Positions 25,196 through 33,971 of a DNA stretch of 64,000 nucleotides are shown piece by piece (within the stretch, counting starts at the first letter, position 1; each line of letters begins with the position of its first letter). The notes beneath the pieces were generated by a model, which did not search any database, had not been told where the DNA came from, and was given only the letters and a program-made list of their open reading frames with translations. Both the position numbers and the translations under genes were made by a program. The stretch covers positions 4,839,501-4,903,500 of the forward strand of contig NZ_AP014627.1 in NCBI RefSeq assembly GCF_001547895.1. The letters run 5' to 3'. Origin of the DNA: Pseudomonas sp. Os17. Its GTDB lineage: Bacteria; Pseudomonadota; Gammaproteobacteria; Pseudomonadales; Pseudomonadaceae.

Positions 25196-25432
25196 TCAGC
25201 GCAGGAACGCCACCACCTGTTCGGCATCGAAGGGCCAGCCCAGCTCGCCGCCATTGTCCACGCGGCGCAACACCGGAATGCGCAGGCCATAGGTTTCGAA
25301 CAGCTCCTGACTCTCGGCGATATCCACCAGCTCGACCATCAGGCCGTGCTCCACCAGCGGCATCAACTCGGCCTCGGCCAGTTCGCACAAATGGCAACCA
25401 AGGGTGCCGAACAATTGGCATTCAGGGGGCAT
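25196..25432 (-). CDS. Glutaredoxin-like thioredoxin-fold protein
   Basis: This 78-residue protein of the glutaredoxin-like (DUF836) group has the redox motif GCHLCELAE at about residues 12-20 and the cis-proline segment GLRIPVLRRV. It resembles small thiol-disulphide proteins of unknown partner found across gamma-proteobacteria. The start at 25432 has only a weak ribosome-binding site. It ends 78 bases before the SOS box and is probably transcribed separately from the UmuD-like operon. Confidence 0.82.
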   Translation of the reverse strand: MPPECQLFGTLGCHLCELAEAELMPLVEHGLMVELVDIAESQELFETYGLRIPVLRRVDNGGELGWPFDAEQVVAFLR

Positions 25433-25723
25433 GACAGGGCAACCGTGTGAAGAACAGGTGCCTATTTTAGGCGCGAGCAGGCAAGCCGTCGACCCGCTCC
25501 TGGTCCTGGCTGACCCGGGATCCGTGCCCCTGCGTGGCTCTGCTCCGAGAATGCTGCGGCAGGCGGACAGCCCCCGGACAGGCAGATTCTGAGGCTCATG
25601 AATATGAAGCATTCTCGACAAAGAATGACGTGAGTCAGGGTGTTTTTTTGCCGTCCGGGCGATCCTCGCCGCTTTTTTGCCTCTAGGCTTTGCCCTGCCC
25701 GCCCCCTTGTCCGGAGATGCCCG

Positions 25724-27679
25724 TTGTTTGCCAATCTGCTAATCATTCTCGCCTCGTCACTGGTGGTCATCGCGCTGTTCCGGCGCCTGAGCCTGCCGCC
25801 GGTTCTGGGCTACCTGTCCGTCGGCCTGATGGTCGGGCCAACCGCCCTGGACTGGGTCAACGACAGTGAAGAGTTGCCGGACCTGGCCGAACTGGGCGTG
25901 GTGTTCCTGCTGTTCTCCCTGGGCCTGGAATTCTCCCTGTCGAAGATGCTCGCCCTGCGCCATGTGGTGTTTGGCCTGGGCAGCCTGCAAGTGCTGTGCA
26001 CCGGGCTGATCCTGGGGGGAGTGCTGGCCTTGTTCGGCATGCCCCTGAGCGCGGCGCTGATGCTCGGCACCGGGCTGGCCCTGTCCTCCACCGCGATTGT
26101 CAGCAAGGAGCTGACCAGCCTCGGCGAGATCTTCAGCAGCCACGGGCAGAACGCCATCGGCGTGCTGCTGTTCCAGGACGTGGTGGCGGTGCTGTTGCTG
26201 ACCCTGGTGCCGGTCTTCGCCGGCAACAGCGAGCACGCCTGGTACTGGGCCCTGCCGGCGACGCTGGGCAAGACCCTGGTGCTGTTCTTCGGCCTGCTGC
26301 TGGCCAGCCGCTGGCTGCTGCCGCGCTTGTTCCATGAAGTCGCCGCCTCCCACTCCGCCGAGCTCTTCGTGCTACTGGCCCTGGTGATCGTGCTGCTGAC
26401 CGCCTGGCTCACCCACCTGCTCGGCCTGTCGCCGGCCCTGGGCGCCTTCCTCGCCGGCATGCTCCTGGGAGAAAGCCATTACCGGCACCAGATCGAAGCC
26501 GATATCCGCCCGTTCCGCGACATTCTGCTCGGACTGTTCTTCGTCAGCATCGGCATGCTCATCGACCTGCAACTGTTCATCGATCACAGCCTGCTGATCC
26601 TCGGCCTGACCCTGGCCCTGCTGCTGATCAAGGGCAGCGTGGTGGCGATCCTGCTCAAGCTGCGCGGCAGCGACGGCGAGACGGCCTGGCGCAGCGGCCT
26701 GGCCCTGGCCCAGGGCGGCGAATTCTGCTTCGCCCTGATGGCGCAGATGCAACTGACCCAGATGATCCCGTCCCACTTGAGCAGCCTGCTGCTGGCCGCC
26801 ACCTTCAGCTCCATGCTGCTGACCCCACTGTTGCTGCGGGCCGCGCCGGTGATCACCGCGCGCCTGCACCGCAAGCCCAACCAGGCCGCCCAGCTGGAGG
26901 AGATCAGCGCGCAGAACGCCGAGCTGCAGGGCCATGTCGTGATCTGCGGCTATGGCCGGGTCGGCCAGTCCATCGGGCGTTTCCTGCGGCACGAGCACCT
27001 GCGTTTCATTGCCCTGGACGATGATCCGGTGCGGGTCCAGGAAGCCTCGGCGGCGGAGAGCTGCGTGCACTACGGCGATTGCCGCCGTGGCGACCTGCTG
27101 GCCGCGGTGGGCCTGGAGCGGGCCCGCCTGCTGGTGATTGCCGTGGACAAGACCGACATCGCCCTGGCGGTACTCAAGGCCGCGCGGCGCCTGGACCGCA
27201 ACGTGCCGATCCTGGTGCGGACCCGGGACGACAGCCAGTTGGCCGAACTCAAGGCCGCCGGTGCCAACGAAGTGGTGCCCGAATTGCTGGAGTCGAGCCT
27301 GATGCTGGCCTCCCACGCACTGATCATGCTTGGCCTGCCGGAGCAGCGGGTGCAACGCAGCGTGGACGAAGTGCGCCACAGCCGCTATCGCCTGCTGCAC
27401 GGTTTCTACCACGGCGCGCAAAGCACGACCCAGGACAATCACGAACCGCCGGCGGTGCAGATGCACGCGGTGAACCTGGACGCCGACGCCCACGCCTGCA
27501 ACCGGCTGCTGCAAGAGCTCGGCCTGGAGGCCCTGGGGGTGGATGTGCAAGGCGTGCAACGCAACGGCAACGACCTGCCGCTGAACCCGGCACCGCGCCT
27601 GCAGGCCGGCGACCGGGTGCTGGTGTCCGGCTCCCAGGCCGCGATCGAGGCCTGCGAAGCCCGCCTGCAGGGCGGTTGA
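25724..27679 (+). CDS. Kef-type monovalent cation:proton antiporter (CPA2)
   Basis: This 651-residue inner-membrane protein has about 12 transmembrane helices (residues 1-385) of the Na+/H+ exchanger fold, with PPVLGYLSVGLMVGP and GLSPALGAFLAGMLLGES typical of KefB/KefC, then a TrkA-N domain (HVVICGYGRVGQSIGRFL, a Rossmann NAD(P)-binding motif) and a TrkA-C domain at the C-terminus. These systems export K+ or exchange cations for protons, often under electrophile or pH stress. No KefG or KefF partner gene is adjacent. It starts with TTG after GGAGAT. Confidence 0.92.
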   Translation: MFANLLIILASSLVVIALFRRLSLPPVLGYLSVGLMVGPTALDWVNDSEELPDLAELGVVFLLFSLGLEFSLSKMLALRHVVFGLGSLQVLCTGLILGGVLALFGMPLSAALMLGTGLALSSTAIVSKELTSLGEIFSSHGQNAIGVLLFQDVVAVLLLTLVPVFAGNSEHAWYWALPATLGKTLVLFFGLLLASRWLLPRLFHEVAASHSAELFVLLALVIVLLTAWLTHLLGLSPALGAFLAGMLLGESHYRHQIEADIRPFRDILLGLFFVSIGMLIDLQLFIDHSLLILGLTLALLLIKGSVVAILLKLRGSDGETAWRSGLALAQGGEFCFALMAQMQLTQMIPSHLSSLLLAATFSSMLLTPLLLRAAPVITARLHRKPNQAAQLEEISAQNAELQGHVVICGYGRVGQSIGRFLRHEHLRFIALDDDPVRVQEASAAESCVHYGDCRRGDLLAAVGLERARLLVIAVDKTDIALAVLKAARRLDRNVPILVRTRDDSQLAELKAAGANEVVPELLESSLMLASHALIMLGLPEQRVQRSVDEVRHSRYRLLHGFYHGAQSTTQDNHEPPAVQMHAVNLDADAHACNRLLQELGLEALGVDVQGVQRNGNDLPLNPAPRLQAGDRVLVSGSQAAIEACEARLQGG

Positions 27680-27693
27680 GGCCGCCCTGCAAT

Positions 27694-27720
27694 GGCCCTG
27701 GGCGTGACGCCGCCAGGGCC
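27694..27720. terminator. GC-rich hairpin between convergent genes
   Basis: GGCCCTGG pairs with CCAGGGCC in the 50-base gap between the Kef-type gene and the ammonium transporter gene. No T run follows; a weak terminator is likely. Confidence 0.4.
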
Positions 27721-27729
27721 GCGAGTGCC

Positions 27730-28965
27730 TCAGTCCTGACTCACCGCACCGATCTTGTGCAGCGACAGGTCGGCGCCGTAGTACTCCTGCTCCTGGGTCA
27801 GGCGCAGCCCGCAGGCGGCCTTGATCAGGCCATACACGGCAAAGCCGCCCAGCAGCGCCACCAGCACCCCGAGGGCGGTGCCGAACACCTGACTGGCCAG
27901 GCTGACCCCGCCCAAGCCGCCCAACGCGCTCTGGCCGAAGATCCCGCAGGCAATCCCGCCCCACGCGCCACACAGGCCATGCAACGGCCAGACTCCGAGC
28001 ACGTCGTCGATCTTCCAGCGGCTCTGGGCGGCGATGAAGCACCAGACGAACAAGGCCCCGGCAATCGCCCCGGTCACCAGGGCTCCTACCGGGTGCATCA
28101 GGTCAGAACCGGCGCAGATCGCCACCAGCCCGGCCAGTGGCCCGTTGTGCAGGAAGCCCGGGTCATTGCGCCCGACGATCAATGCCGCCACGGTGCCGCC
28201 GACCATGGCCATCAGCGAGTTCACCGCCACCAGGCCGCTGACCCCTTGCAAGGTCTGGGCGCTCATCACGTTGAAGCCGAACCAGCCGACAATCAGGATC
28301 CACGACCCCAGGGCCAGGAACGGAATGCTCGACGGCGCGAACGCCACCAGCTTGCCGTCGCGATAGCGTCCGTTGCGCGGCCCCAGCAACAGCACCGCCG
28401 CCAGCGCCAGCCAACCACCCATGGCGTGCACCACCACCGACCCGGCGAAATCATGGAACCCGGCGCCAAAGCGCTGTTGCAACCAGGCTTGCACGCCAAA
28501 ATTGCCGTTCCACACCAGGCCCTCGAAAAACGGGTAGACGAAGGCCACGATCAGCACCGTGGCGCACAATTGCGGCACAAAACGCGCGCGCTCGGCGATG
28601 CCGCCGGAGATAATCGCCGGGATCGCCGCGGCGAAGGTCAGCAGAAAGAAGAACTTCACCAGGCCATAGCCGTGATCGGCGCTGATGACCGCGGCCGGTT
28701 GCAGGAAGCTCACGCCGTAGGAGATCCAATAGCCTATAAAGAAATAGGCCAGGGTCGAGACGGCGAAGTCACTGAGGATCTTCGACAGCGCATTGACCTG
28801 ATTTTTCAGGCGCACGGTGCCCACCTCAAGGAAGGCAAAACCGGCGTGCATGGCCAGGACCATGACCGCCCCGATCAGGATGAACAGGGTGTTGGAACCG
28901 TGGACCAGGGTGTCCACAGCGCTTTGCAGATTTTCCATGGAGTAGGCAGATCCGAAATCGGCCAT
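27730..28965 (-). CDS. amt: Ammonium transporter Amt
   Basis: This 411-residue integral membrane protein of the Amt/Mep/Rh family has about 11 transmembrane helices with the hallmark FLEVGTVRLKN near the start, DFAGSVVVHAMGG in the centre (carrying one of the twin pore histidines) and HPVGALVTGAIAGAL later. There is no glnK gene next to it. Paired ATGs at 28968 and 28965 follow GGGAG. A separate leader region of about 300 bases lies upstream. Confidence 0.93.
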   Translation of the reverse strand: MADFGSAYSMENLQSAVDTLVHGSNTLFILIGAVMVLAMHAGFAFLEVGTVRLKNQVNALSKILSDFAVSTLAYFFIGYWISYGVSFLQPAAVISADHGYGLVKFFFLLTFAAAIPAIISGGIAERARFVPQLCATVLIVAFVYPFFEGLVWNGNFGVQAWLQQRFGAGFHDFAGSVVVHAMGGWLALAAVLLLGPRNGRYRDGKLVAFAPSSIPFLALGSWILIVGWFGFNVMSAQTLQGVSGLVAVNSLMAMVGGTVAALIVGRNDPGFLHNGPLAGLVAICAGSDLMHPVGALVTGAIAGALFVWCFIAAQSRWKIDDVLGVWPLHGLCGAWGGIACGIFGQSALGGLGGVSLASQVFGTALGVLVALLGGFAVYGLIKAACGLRLTQEQEYYGADLSLHKIGAVSQD

Positions 28966-29271
28966 CATCTCCCGCCCCCTGCAGCCGACCTTGCACCAAG
29001 TTGGCTCCCCGGGTGCGCGATCCGCGCTGTCGGTGAACCGTTTTGGCGCGCCAGGCAGCGGACGCAAGACCACGGAAAGCAGATTGACCTTGAGGTTGTG
29101 ATTTTTCGGCCAGGGTTTACGCGGGCTAGCGCGCCACCCTCGCTCGTTTTCGGCGCAAGCCCGACGTCTTGCGCACCAGGACAAAGCAAAAGCTGTACCA
29201 GGCAATTACAGTGAACCTTCACTCAGGGCTCACACTCATAGCTCACACACGCAATCAACGGAGAAACAACC
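28966..29271. other. Intergenic between amt and the DUF883 gene
   Basis: These 306 bases form a divergent promoter region. An inverted repeat GCGCAAG-N8-CTTGCGC lies at 29153-29174. I found no convincing sigma-54 or NtrC site for amt, and no gene. Confidence 0.4.
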
Positions 29272-29586
29272 ATGGCCAGCAAAACGGCGAAGACGGCTCA
29301 AGAAGTACTGATGGCGGATTTTCAGGCACTGGTCAGTGACACGGAGCGTCTGCTGGAACACACCGCGACCCTGGCGGGCGACCAGGCTGACGAACTGCGC
29401 GAACAGATCCACGAAAGCCTGCTCAAGGCCCGGGAAACCCTGCAACTGACCGAGGAATCCCTGCGCCAGCGCGGCCAGGCCGCCGTCACCGCCGCCGAGG
29501 ACTACGTGCAGAGCAACCCTTGGCAGTCGGTCGGGATCGCCGCCGGCGTGGGCTTTCTGATCGGCCTGCTGGCGACGCGGCGCTGA
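29272..29586 (+). CDS. DUF883 (ElaB/YqjD) family membrane protein
   Basis: This 104-residue protein has a long amphipathic helix (residues 8-75, rich in Glu, Gln, Leu) and a C-terminal membrane helix (WQSVGIAAGVGFLIGLLATRR). ElaB/YqjD proteins are tail-anchored inner-membrane proteins that associate with ribosomes and stress responses in E. coli. It is first of three genes with overlapping or near-overlapping ends, matching the yqjD-yqjE-yqjK order. Confidence 0.9.
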   Translation: MASKTAKTAQEVLMADFQALVSDTERLLEHTATLAGDQADELREQIHESLLKARETLQLTEESLRQRGQAAVTAAEDYVQSNPWQSVGIAAGVGFLIGLLATRR

Positions 29587-29587
29587 T

Positions 29588-29977
29588 ATGGCTATCGGCG
29601 AATCCACTTCGTCCGGCAGCGGTCCAAGCGCGTCCTCACGGCGTCTGGGAGCCGCGGTTCTGGGCCTGCTGCACAGCCACGTAGAACTGTTCGGCATCGA
29701 GTTGCAGGAGCAGAAGGCCCGCACCGTCAGCCTGCTGCTGTTCGCCGGGCTGGCCCTGGTGTTCGCCCTGCTGTTGCTGGTGGGGCTGTCGGCGCTGGTG
29801 CTGATCCTGTTGTGGGACAGCTATCGCCTGGCCGGCATCATCGGACTGTGCGTGTTCTATGCCCTGGCGGCGCTGTTCTGCGGCCTGCGCCTGAAAGCGG
29901 CGATCTTCGATGAATCCTCGCCCTTCCACGCCACGCTCGAAGAGCTGGCCAACGATCGGGAGCACCTGCTGCCATGA
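29588..29977 (+). CDS. YqjE-like (phage holin superfamily III) membrane protein
   Basis: This 129-residue protein has two transmembrane helices (LLLFAGLALVFALLLLVGLSAL and LAGIIGLCVFYALAALFCGL) and cytoplasmic ends, the pattern of YqjE. The holin name describes the fold and does not imply phage origin. It starts one base after the DUF883 stop and its last four bases overlap the next gene, so the trio is one operon. Confidence 0.87.
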   Translation: MAIGESTSSGSGPSASSRRLGAAVLGLLHSHVELFGIELQEQKARTVSLLLFAGLALVFALLLLVGLSALVLILLWDSYRLAGIIGLCVFYALAALFCGLRLKAAIFDESSPFHATLEELANDREHLLP

Positions 29978-30315
29978 ACTTGCCCGACATTCCGCAGAAC
30001 ACCTCACGCCGGGAGATGCGCAAGGTACTGATTCGCCTGCGCATGGAAATGCATCGCCAGGAAATCCGCCACGAGTCCCAGCAACTGCTGCAACCCCTGC
30101 AACGGGTGCGTGGCCTGGGACAAAGCTGGCAGGAAGGCTTTGGCATCAAGCACGCACCACTCTGGGGCGTGGCGGTGGTGACCCTGCTGGGGTTCCTCAC
30201 CGGCAAGGGCGCCAAAAGCGGCGGCACCGGCGGCCTCACGCGCCTGGTTCGTCTGGGCACCAGCCTGCTGCCGCTGATCCGGCTGGCGCTGCAAGGCACC
30301 TCGCGCAAGCCCTGA
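29974..30315 (+). CDS. YqjK-like small protein
   Basis: This 113-residue basic protein has an Arg-rich helix near the start (REMRKVLIRLRMEMHRQEIRH) and a short hydrophobic segment near residues 65-78 (LWGVAVVTLLGFLTG). Position after DUF883 and YqjE genes suggests a YqjK counterpart; similarity is mostly in composition, so the name is tentative. Its start overlaps yqjE by four bases. Confidence 0.75.
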   Translation: MNLPDIPQNTSRREMRKVLIRLRMEMHRQEIRHESQQLLQPLQRVRGLGQSWQEGFGIKHAPLWGVAVVTLLGFLTGKGAKSGGTGGLTRLVRLGTSLLPLIRLALQGTSRKP

Positions 30316-30385
30316 TCGCCCCTGCGCAACCGACCTGTCACTGGCGGTTCCACATCTGGCTGCATTCTTGCTATGCAACCCCGAT

Positions 30386-30407
30386 CGGCCCCTTAACCAA
30401 GGGGCCG
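30386..30407 (+). terminator. Hairpin after the yqj-like operon
   Basis: CGGCCCCTT pairs perfectly with AAGGGGCCG across the loop AACC, 71 bases after the YqjK-like stop. No T run follows, so termination may be partial. Confidence 0.45.
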
Positions 30408-30470
30408 ACTCCTGCCTGTGCACCCGGCAGCCAAGACTTCCTAACCACAAGAATCTTATAAGGAGGCTCT

Positions 30471-31634
30471 GTGATCGACGGGCAACCGCTCGCCTGCTTC
30501 CAGCCGTTCATCGATACCGCCACCGGGCGGATCGCCGGGGTCGAGGCCCTGGGCCGCCTGCGCCAGAGCAATGGCCAGCTGACGTCGGTGGGACCGCTGT
30601 TCGCCGATCCGCGTACCCCTTCCAGCGCTTTGCGGCGCCTTGACCGCCAGGTCCGCGACGACGCCCTGCGGCGCCTGCACGAAGCCCCGGCGGACTGGTT
30701 CCTGAGCCTGAACATCTCCCCGCGCTGGATCAGCCGGCTCAGGCCCGGGCAAGCCCTGCCGAGCCTCAGGCAGATCCAGCACAACGCCGTCGACCCACGG
30801 CGCATCGTCTTCGAAATCACCGAGCTGGGGGGCAACAGCCAGCGTCTGAGCGAAGTGGTGGCGCGCTACCGCCAGGCCGGGGCGCGAATCGCCATCGACG
30901 ACTTCGGCGCCGGCTACTCGCAACTGGACCGGGTGCTGGCCCTGCAACCGGACATCCTCAAGCTCGACATGCGCCTGTTCCAGGCCGCCGCCCGCGGCGG
31001 CCCCAGCAGCGACGTGGTCAAGGCCCTGGCCCTGATGGCGGAAAAGACCGGCTGCTGGATCATCGCCGAAGGGGTGGAAACCGAGGCCGAGCTGGATTTC
31101 GCCCTGGAGTGTGGCTCGCGCTATGTCCAGGGTTTTCTGTTTGCCCGGGCCCAGGAACAGCTGTTCGCCAGTGATGCCTTCGTCCAGCCCTTCGCCCGCC
31201 TGCGCGAGCGCTACGTGCGGCACAAGCTGGCCGAACGCAATCGCCTGATGCATATGCGCCTGCAACTGGCGGAACTGATGCACCTGCTGCAGGCCTGGGC
31301 CCAGGCCCAGGCACCCATCAGCCAGTTGCCCGAGGTCACGGCCTTTCCCTGGCTGCTGCGCTTCTACCAGTGCGATCGCCACGGCACCCAACTGACCCCG
31401 AACCTGGAATGGCGCCACAACCATTGGCAGGCCGACAGCAGCTACGTCGGCCACAACTGGTCCTGGCGCCCGTACTTCTATCACCTGCTGGCCGAAGGCT
31501 GGGAGGAACGGCGCCTGACCCTGTCCAGCACCTATCGCGACGCCACCAGCAACCAGTACTGCCTGACCGCCGGCCAGTTCTTCGACAACGGCCAGCGCCT
31601 GCTGCTGATCGACATCGACGCCGCCGGCTTGTAG
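30471..31634 (+). CDS. EAL-domain c-di-GMP phosphodiesterase
   Basis: This 387-residue protein has an EAL domain (residues about 5-245) and a C-terminal domain of about 110 residues. All catalytic landmarks are present: the signature as EAL (GVEALGRLR), Asn in LSLNISP, Glu in FEITE, the metal pair in IAIDDFGAG, Lys in ILKLDM, Glu in AEGVETEAEL and Gln in YVQGFLFA. The C-terminal part (QCDRHGTQLTPNLEW, then SSTYRDATSNQYCLT) resembles the PAS/Cache-like tail of YkuI-type proteins and may bind a ligand. No membrane helix, so a cytoplasmic enzyme that lowers c-di-GMP. GTG start after AAGGAGG. Confidence 0.9.
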   Translation: MIDGQPLACFQPFIDTATGRIAGVEALGRLRQSNGQLTSVGPLFADPRTPSSALRRLDRQVRDDALRRLHEAPADWFLSLNISPRWISRLRPGQALPSLRQIQHNAVDPRRIVFEITELGGNSQRLSEVVARYRQAGARIAIDDFGAGYSQLDRVLALQPDILKLDMRLFQAAARGGPSSDVVKALALMAEKTGCWIIAEGVETEAELDFALECGSRYVQGFLFARAQEQLFASDAFVQPFARLRERYVRHKLAERNRLMHMRLQLAELMHLLQAWAQAQAPISQLPEVTAFPWLLRFYQCDRHGTQLTPNLEWRHNHWQADSSYVGHNWSWRPYFYHLLAEGWEERRLTLSSTYRDATSNQYCLTAGQFFDNGQRLLLIDIDAAGL

Positions 31635-31691
31635 CCCCGCCCCGTTTGCCGACGAAGGCGTTCGCCAGACGGGTGCACGACTAGCAGGCCC

Positions 31692-31770
31692 TTTCGCCGG
31701 CAAGCCGGCTCCTACAGCTGGGGGCGCAGGCCACGCCATTTCCGCGTAGGAGCTGGCTTGCCAGCGAAGG
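31692..31770. repeat. Inverted pair of REP elements (REPIN)
   Basis: TTTCGCCGGCAAGCCGGCTC and, in opposite orientation, GTAGGAGCTGGCTTGCCAGC are the typical Pseudomonas REP palindromes, separated by about 30 bases. They fill most of the gap between the EAL gene and dgt. Such pairs are mobilised by RAYT transposases; none is in the window. Confidence 0.88.
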
Positions 31771-31873
31771 CGTCGGCCCTATAGATGCACCAGCGCAGGC
31801 CATGCGCCTCTTGCGGCCACGCCCGGGAACCCGGAAGCTCTGCCCTTCAGTTTTTTTTCGGAGAGACCCCGCC

Positions 31874-33205
31874 TTGGATTGGCAGACCCTGCTCAACCGC
31901 GAACGCCTCGGAAAGCCAGTGCACAGCCCGGAAGAACTCGGCCGTAGCCCTTTCCATAAAGACCATGACCGCATCATCTTCTCCGGCGCATTCCGCCGCC
32001 TGGGACGCAAGACCCAGGTGCACCCGGTGTCCAGCAACGACCATATCCACACCCGCCTGACCCACTCCCTGGAAGTCAGCTGCGTCGGTCGCTCCCTGGG
32101 CATGCGCGTCGGCGAGACGCTGCGCGACGCCCTGCCCGACTGGTGCGAACCCAGCGACCTGGGGATGATCGTGCAGTCGGCCTGCCTGGCCCATGACATC
32201 GGCAACCCGCCCTTCGGCCATTCCGGCGAAGACGCCATCCGCCACTGGTTCCAGCAGGCCGCCGGGCGTGGCTGGCTGGACGCGATGAGCGAGGCCGAAC
32301 GCCAGGACTTCCTCAATTTCGAAGGCAATGCCCAGGGTTTCCGGGTCCTCACCCAGCTCGAATATCACCAGTTCGACGGCGGCACCCGGCTCACCTACGC
32401 CACCCTCGGCACCTACCTCAAGTACCCCTGGACCGCGCGCCACGCCGACTCCCTGGGCTACAAGAAGCACAAGTTCGGCTGCTACCAGAGCGAATTGCCG
32501 CTGCTGGAGCAGATCGCCCACAAGCTCGGCCTGCCACAACTGGAAGACCAGCGCTGGGCCCGGCATCCGCTGGTGTACCTGATGGAAGCCGCGGACGACA
32601 TCTGCTACGCCCTGATCGACCTGGAAGACGGGCTGGAGATGGACCTCTTGGAGTACGCCGAAGTCGAGTCCCTGCTGCTGGGGCTGGTGGGCGACGACCT
32701 GCCGGAAACCTATCGCCAGCTGGGCCCGGGGGATTCGCGCCGGCGGCGCCTGGCGATCCTGCGGGGCAAGGCCATCGAGCACCTGACCAACGCTGCCGCC
32801 CGAGCCTTTGTCGAACAGCAGGACGCCCTGCTGGCCGGCACCCTGCACGGCGATCTGGTGGAGCACATGCATGGCCCGGCCAAGCGTTGCGTGCTCAATG
32901 CCAAGGACGTGGCACGGCGCAAGATCTTCCAGGACAAGCGCAAGACCCTGCACGAGATCGGCGCCTACACCACCCTGGAAATCCTGCTGAACTCGTTCTG
33001 CGGCGCGGCACTGGAGCAGCACGGCGGCAAGACGCCGTCGTTCAAGAACCGGCGGATCCTCGATCTGCTGGGCAACAACGCGCCGGATCCGAACTGGCCG
33101 CTGCACACCTCGTTCCTGCGCATGATCGATTTCATCGCCGGCATGACCGACAGCTACGCCAGTGAAATGGCCCGGGAAATGACCGGACGCTCAAGTCCGC
33201 AATGA
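31874..33205 (+). CDS. dgt: Deoxyguanosine triphosphate triphosphohydrolase
   Basis: This 443-residue HD-domain dNTPase has [24 protein letters not shown] in pieces near residues 45-70 (first metal His), [16 protein letters not shown] near residue 108 (HD pair) and [19 protein letters not shown] near residue 235 (last metal Asp). It cleaves dGTP to deoxyguanosine and triphosphate. The start is a TTG at 31874 preceded by CGGAGAGA; the family starts at this DWQTLL region. It ends before a large hairpin. Confidence 0.92.
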   Translation: MDWQTLLNRERLGKPVHSPEELGRSPFHKDHDRIIFSGAFRRLGRKTQVHPVSSNDHIHTRLTHSLEVSCVGRSLGMRVGETLRDALPDWCEPSDLGMIVQSACLAHDIGNPPFGHSGEDAIRHWFQQAAGRGWLDAMSEAERQDFLNFEGNAQGFRVLTQLEYHQFDGGTRLTYATLGTYLKYPWTARHADSLGYKKHKFGCYQSELPLLEQIAHKLGLPQLEDQRWARHPLVYLMEAADDICYALIDLEDGLEMDLLEYAEVESLLLGLVGDDLPETYRQLGPGDSRRRRLAILRGKAIEHLTNAAARAFVEQQDALLAGTLHGDLVEHMHGPAKRCVLNAKDVARRKIFQDKRKTLHEIGAYTTLEILLNSFCGAALEQHGGKTPSFKNRRILDLLGNNAPDPNWPLHTSFLRMIDFIAGMTDSYASEMAREMTGRSSPQ

Positions 33206-33214
33206 CCCTCGCAC

Positions 33215-33248
33215 ATCAAGTGCCTGGCGGCCGCGCCAGGCACTTGAT
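33215..33248 (+). terminator. Long hairpin after dgt
   Basis: A perfect 15-bp stem (ATCAAGTGCCTGGCG and its complement) with loop GCCG begins 9 bases after the dgt stop. It has no T run, so it could stabilise the mRNA 3' end or act as a factor-assisted terminator. Confidence 0.55.
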
Positions 33249-33272
33249 ATGACCGGCAACATCCAATCGACA

Positions 33273-33290
33273 ACTAAGGGATTCCCCTAG
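33273..33290. promoter_or_regulatory. RcsB/BvgA-like box, copy B
   Basis: ACTAAGGGATTCCCCTAG matches copy A (14926-14943) at 16 of 18 bases. It lies about 680 bases upstream of the TPS operon, after the dgt hairpin. Confidence 0.4.
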
Positions 33291-33386
33291 CCCGGCCGGC
33301 GCAACAGCGGCCGACAAACTCCGGATATGCGCCAGTACAGGGGGAAAAACACTCGGCATTACGGGCATGTCATTCAAGAGTCCGAC

Positions 33387-33404
33387 TCTAAGGCATTCCC
33401 CGAG
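33387..33404. promoter_or_regulatory. RcsB/BvgA-like box, copy C
   Basis: TCTAAGGCATTCCCCGAG matches copy B at 15 of 18 bases. It is offset from copy B by 114 bp, close to 11 helical turns, in the leader of the TPS operon. Confidence 0.35.
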
Positions 33405-33971
33405 CAACATGACTTCAATTAACGAACAACAAGACTAGAGCAACTACTCAGGTAGAAAGAGCAACTAGCCGTAAACACTCGGTGTGCGGCGCGCAGATAT
33501 TGCGCTGCTTTCACACATTCCAACACCTGTTCTTGATTCAACCAAACATCCTACCTTTGCAGATTCTCAGCAATTGCCTGAACCCCTTGCCAATCAAGGC
33601 CGCCAGGATTTTTTTGTTAGCCTTCTATGCATTTACAATTTACGTACAAATCGAGTTTTTAGTTTCGGATAGTCTCGATTTCAACAAGATATTTCCCCGC
33701 TGACCGCCCCCGGAAAAATTAGTTTCACACCACGCTGTAACGTTTGCACTGCAACTCACTCAACCCTTTTGTCATACCTGATTTTAGATTGAAGCACCCG
33801 GCTCTCACTCAGGAATTGTCACTCGCGAGCACTTGAAGATAGGTCGTCGATATAGCGATCGACGGTACCTCATATTCACCGTGCAGAACTTAAAGCGACG
33901 TCACTAGTTGAGCCTCAACGATCGGCTTTTCTGTTGTTCGTCACTTGGTCTTTTTACAGTAAGGATGCCAA

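Larger units (their letters stand above)
33206..33971. other. Long AT-rich leader of the two-partner secretion operon
   Basis: These 766 bases lack a credible gene. They include the dgt hairpin, two copies of the RcsB/BvgA-like motif, a markedly AT-rich stretch (about 33420-33960) and an inverted repeat GTCGAT-N6-ATCGAC at 33846-33863. A 73-codon reading at 33482-33703 has no ribosome-binding site and unlike codons. The length and AT content suggest a complex, regulated promoter. Confidence 0.6.

Noticed and set aside
29153..29174. NtrC or sigma-54 site for amt at the GCGCAAG inverted repeat
   Set aside because: The repeat lacks the GG and GC dinucleotide spacing of sigma-54 promoters and does not match the NtrC consensus.
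33482..33703. 73-codon reading in the TPS leader
   Set aside because: No ribosome-binding site, AT-rich codons unlike neighbours, and hydrophobic low-information translation.
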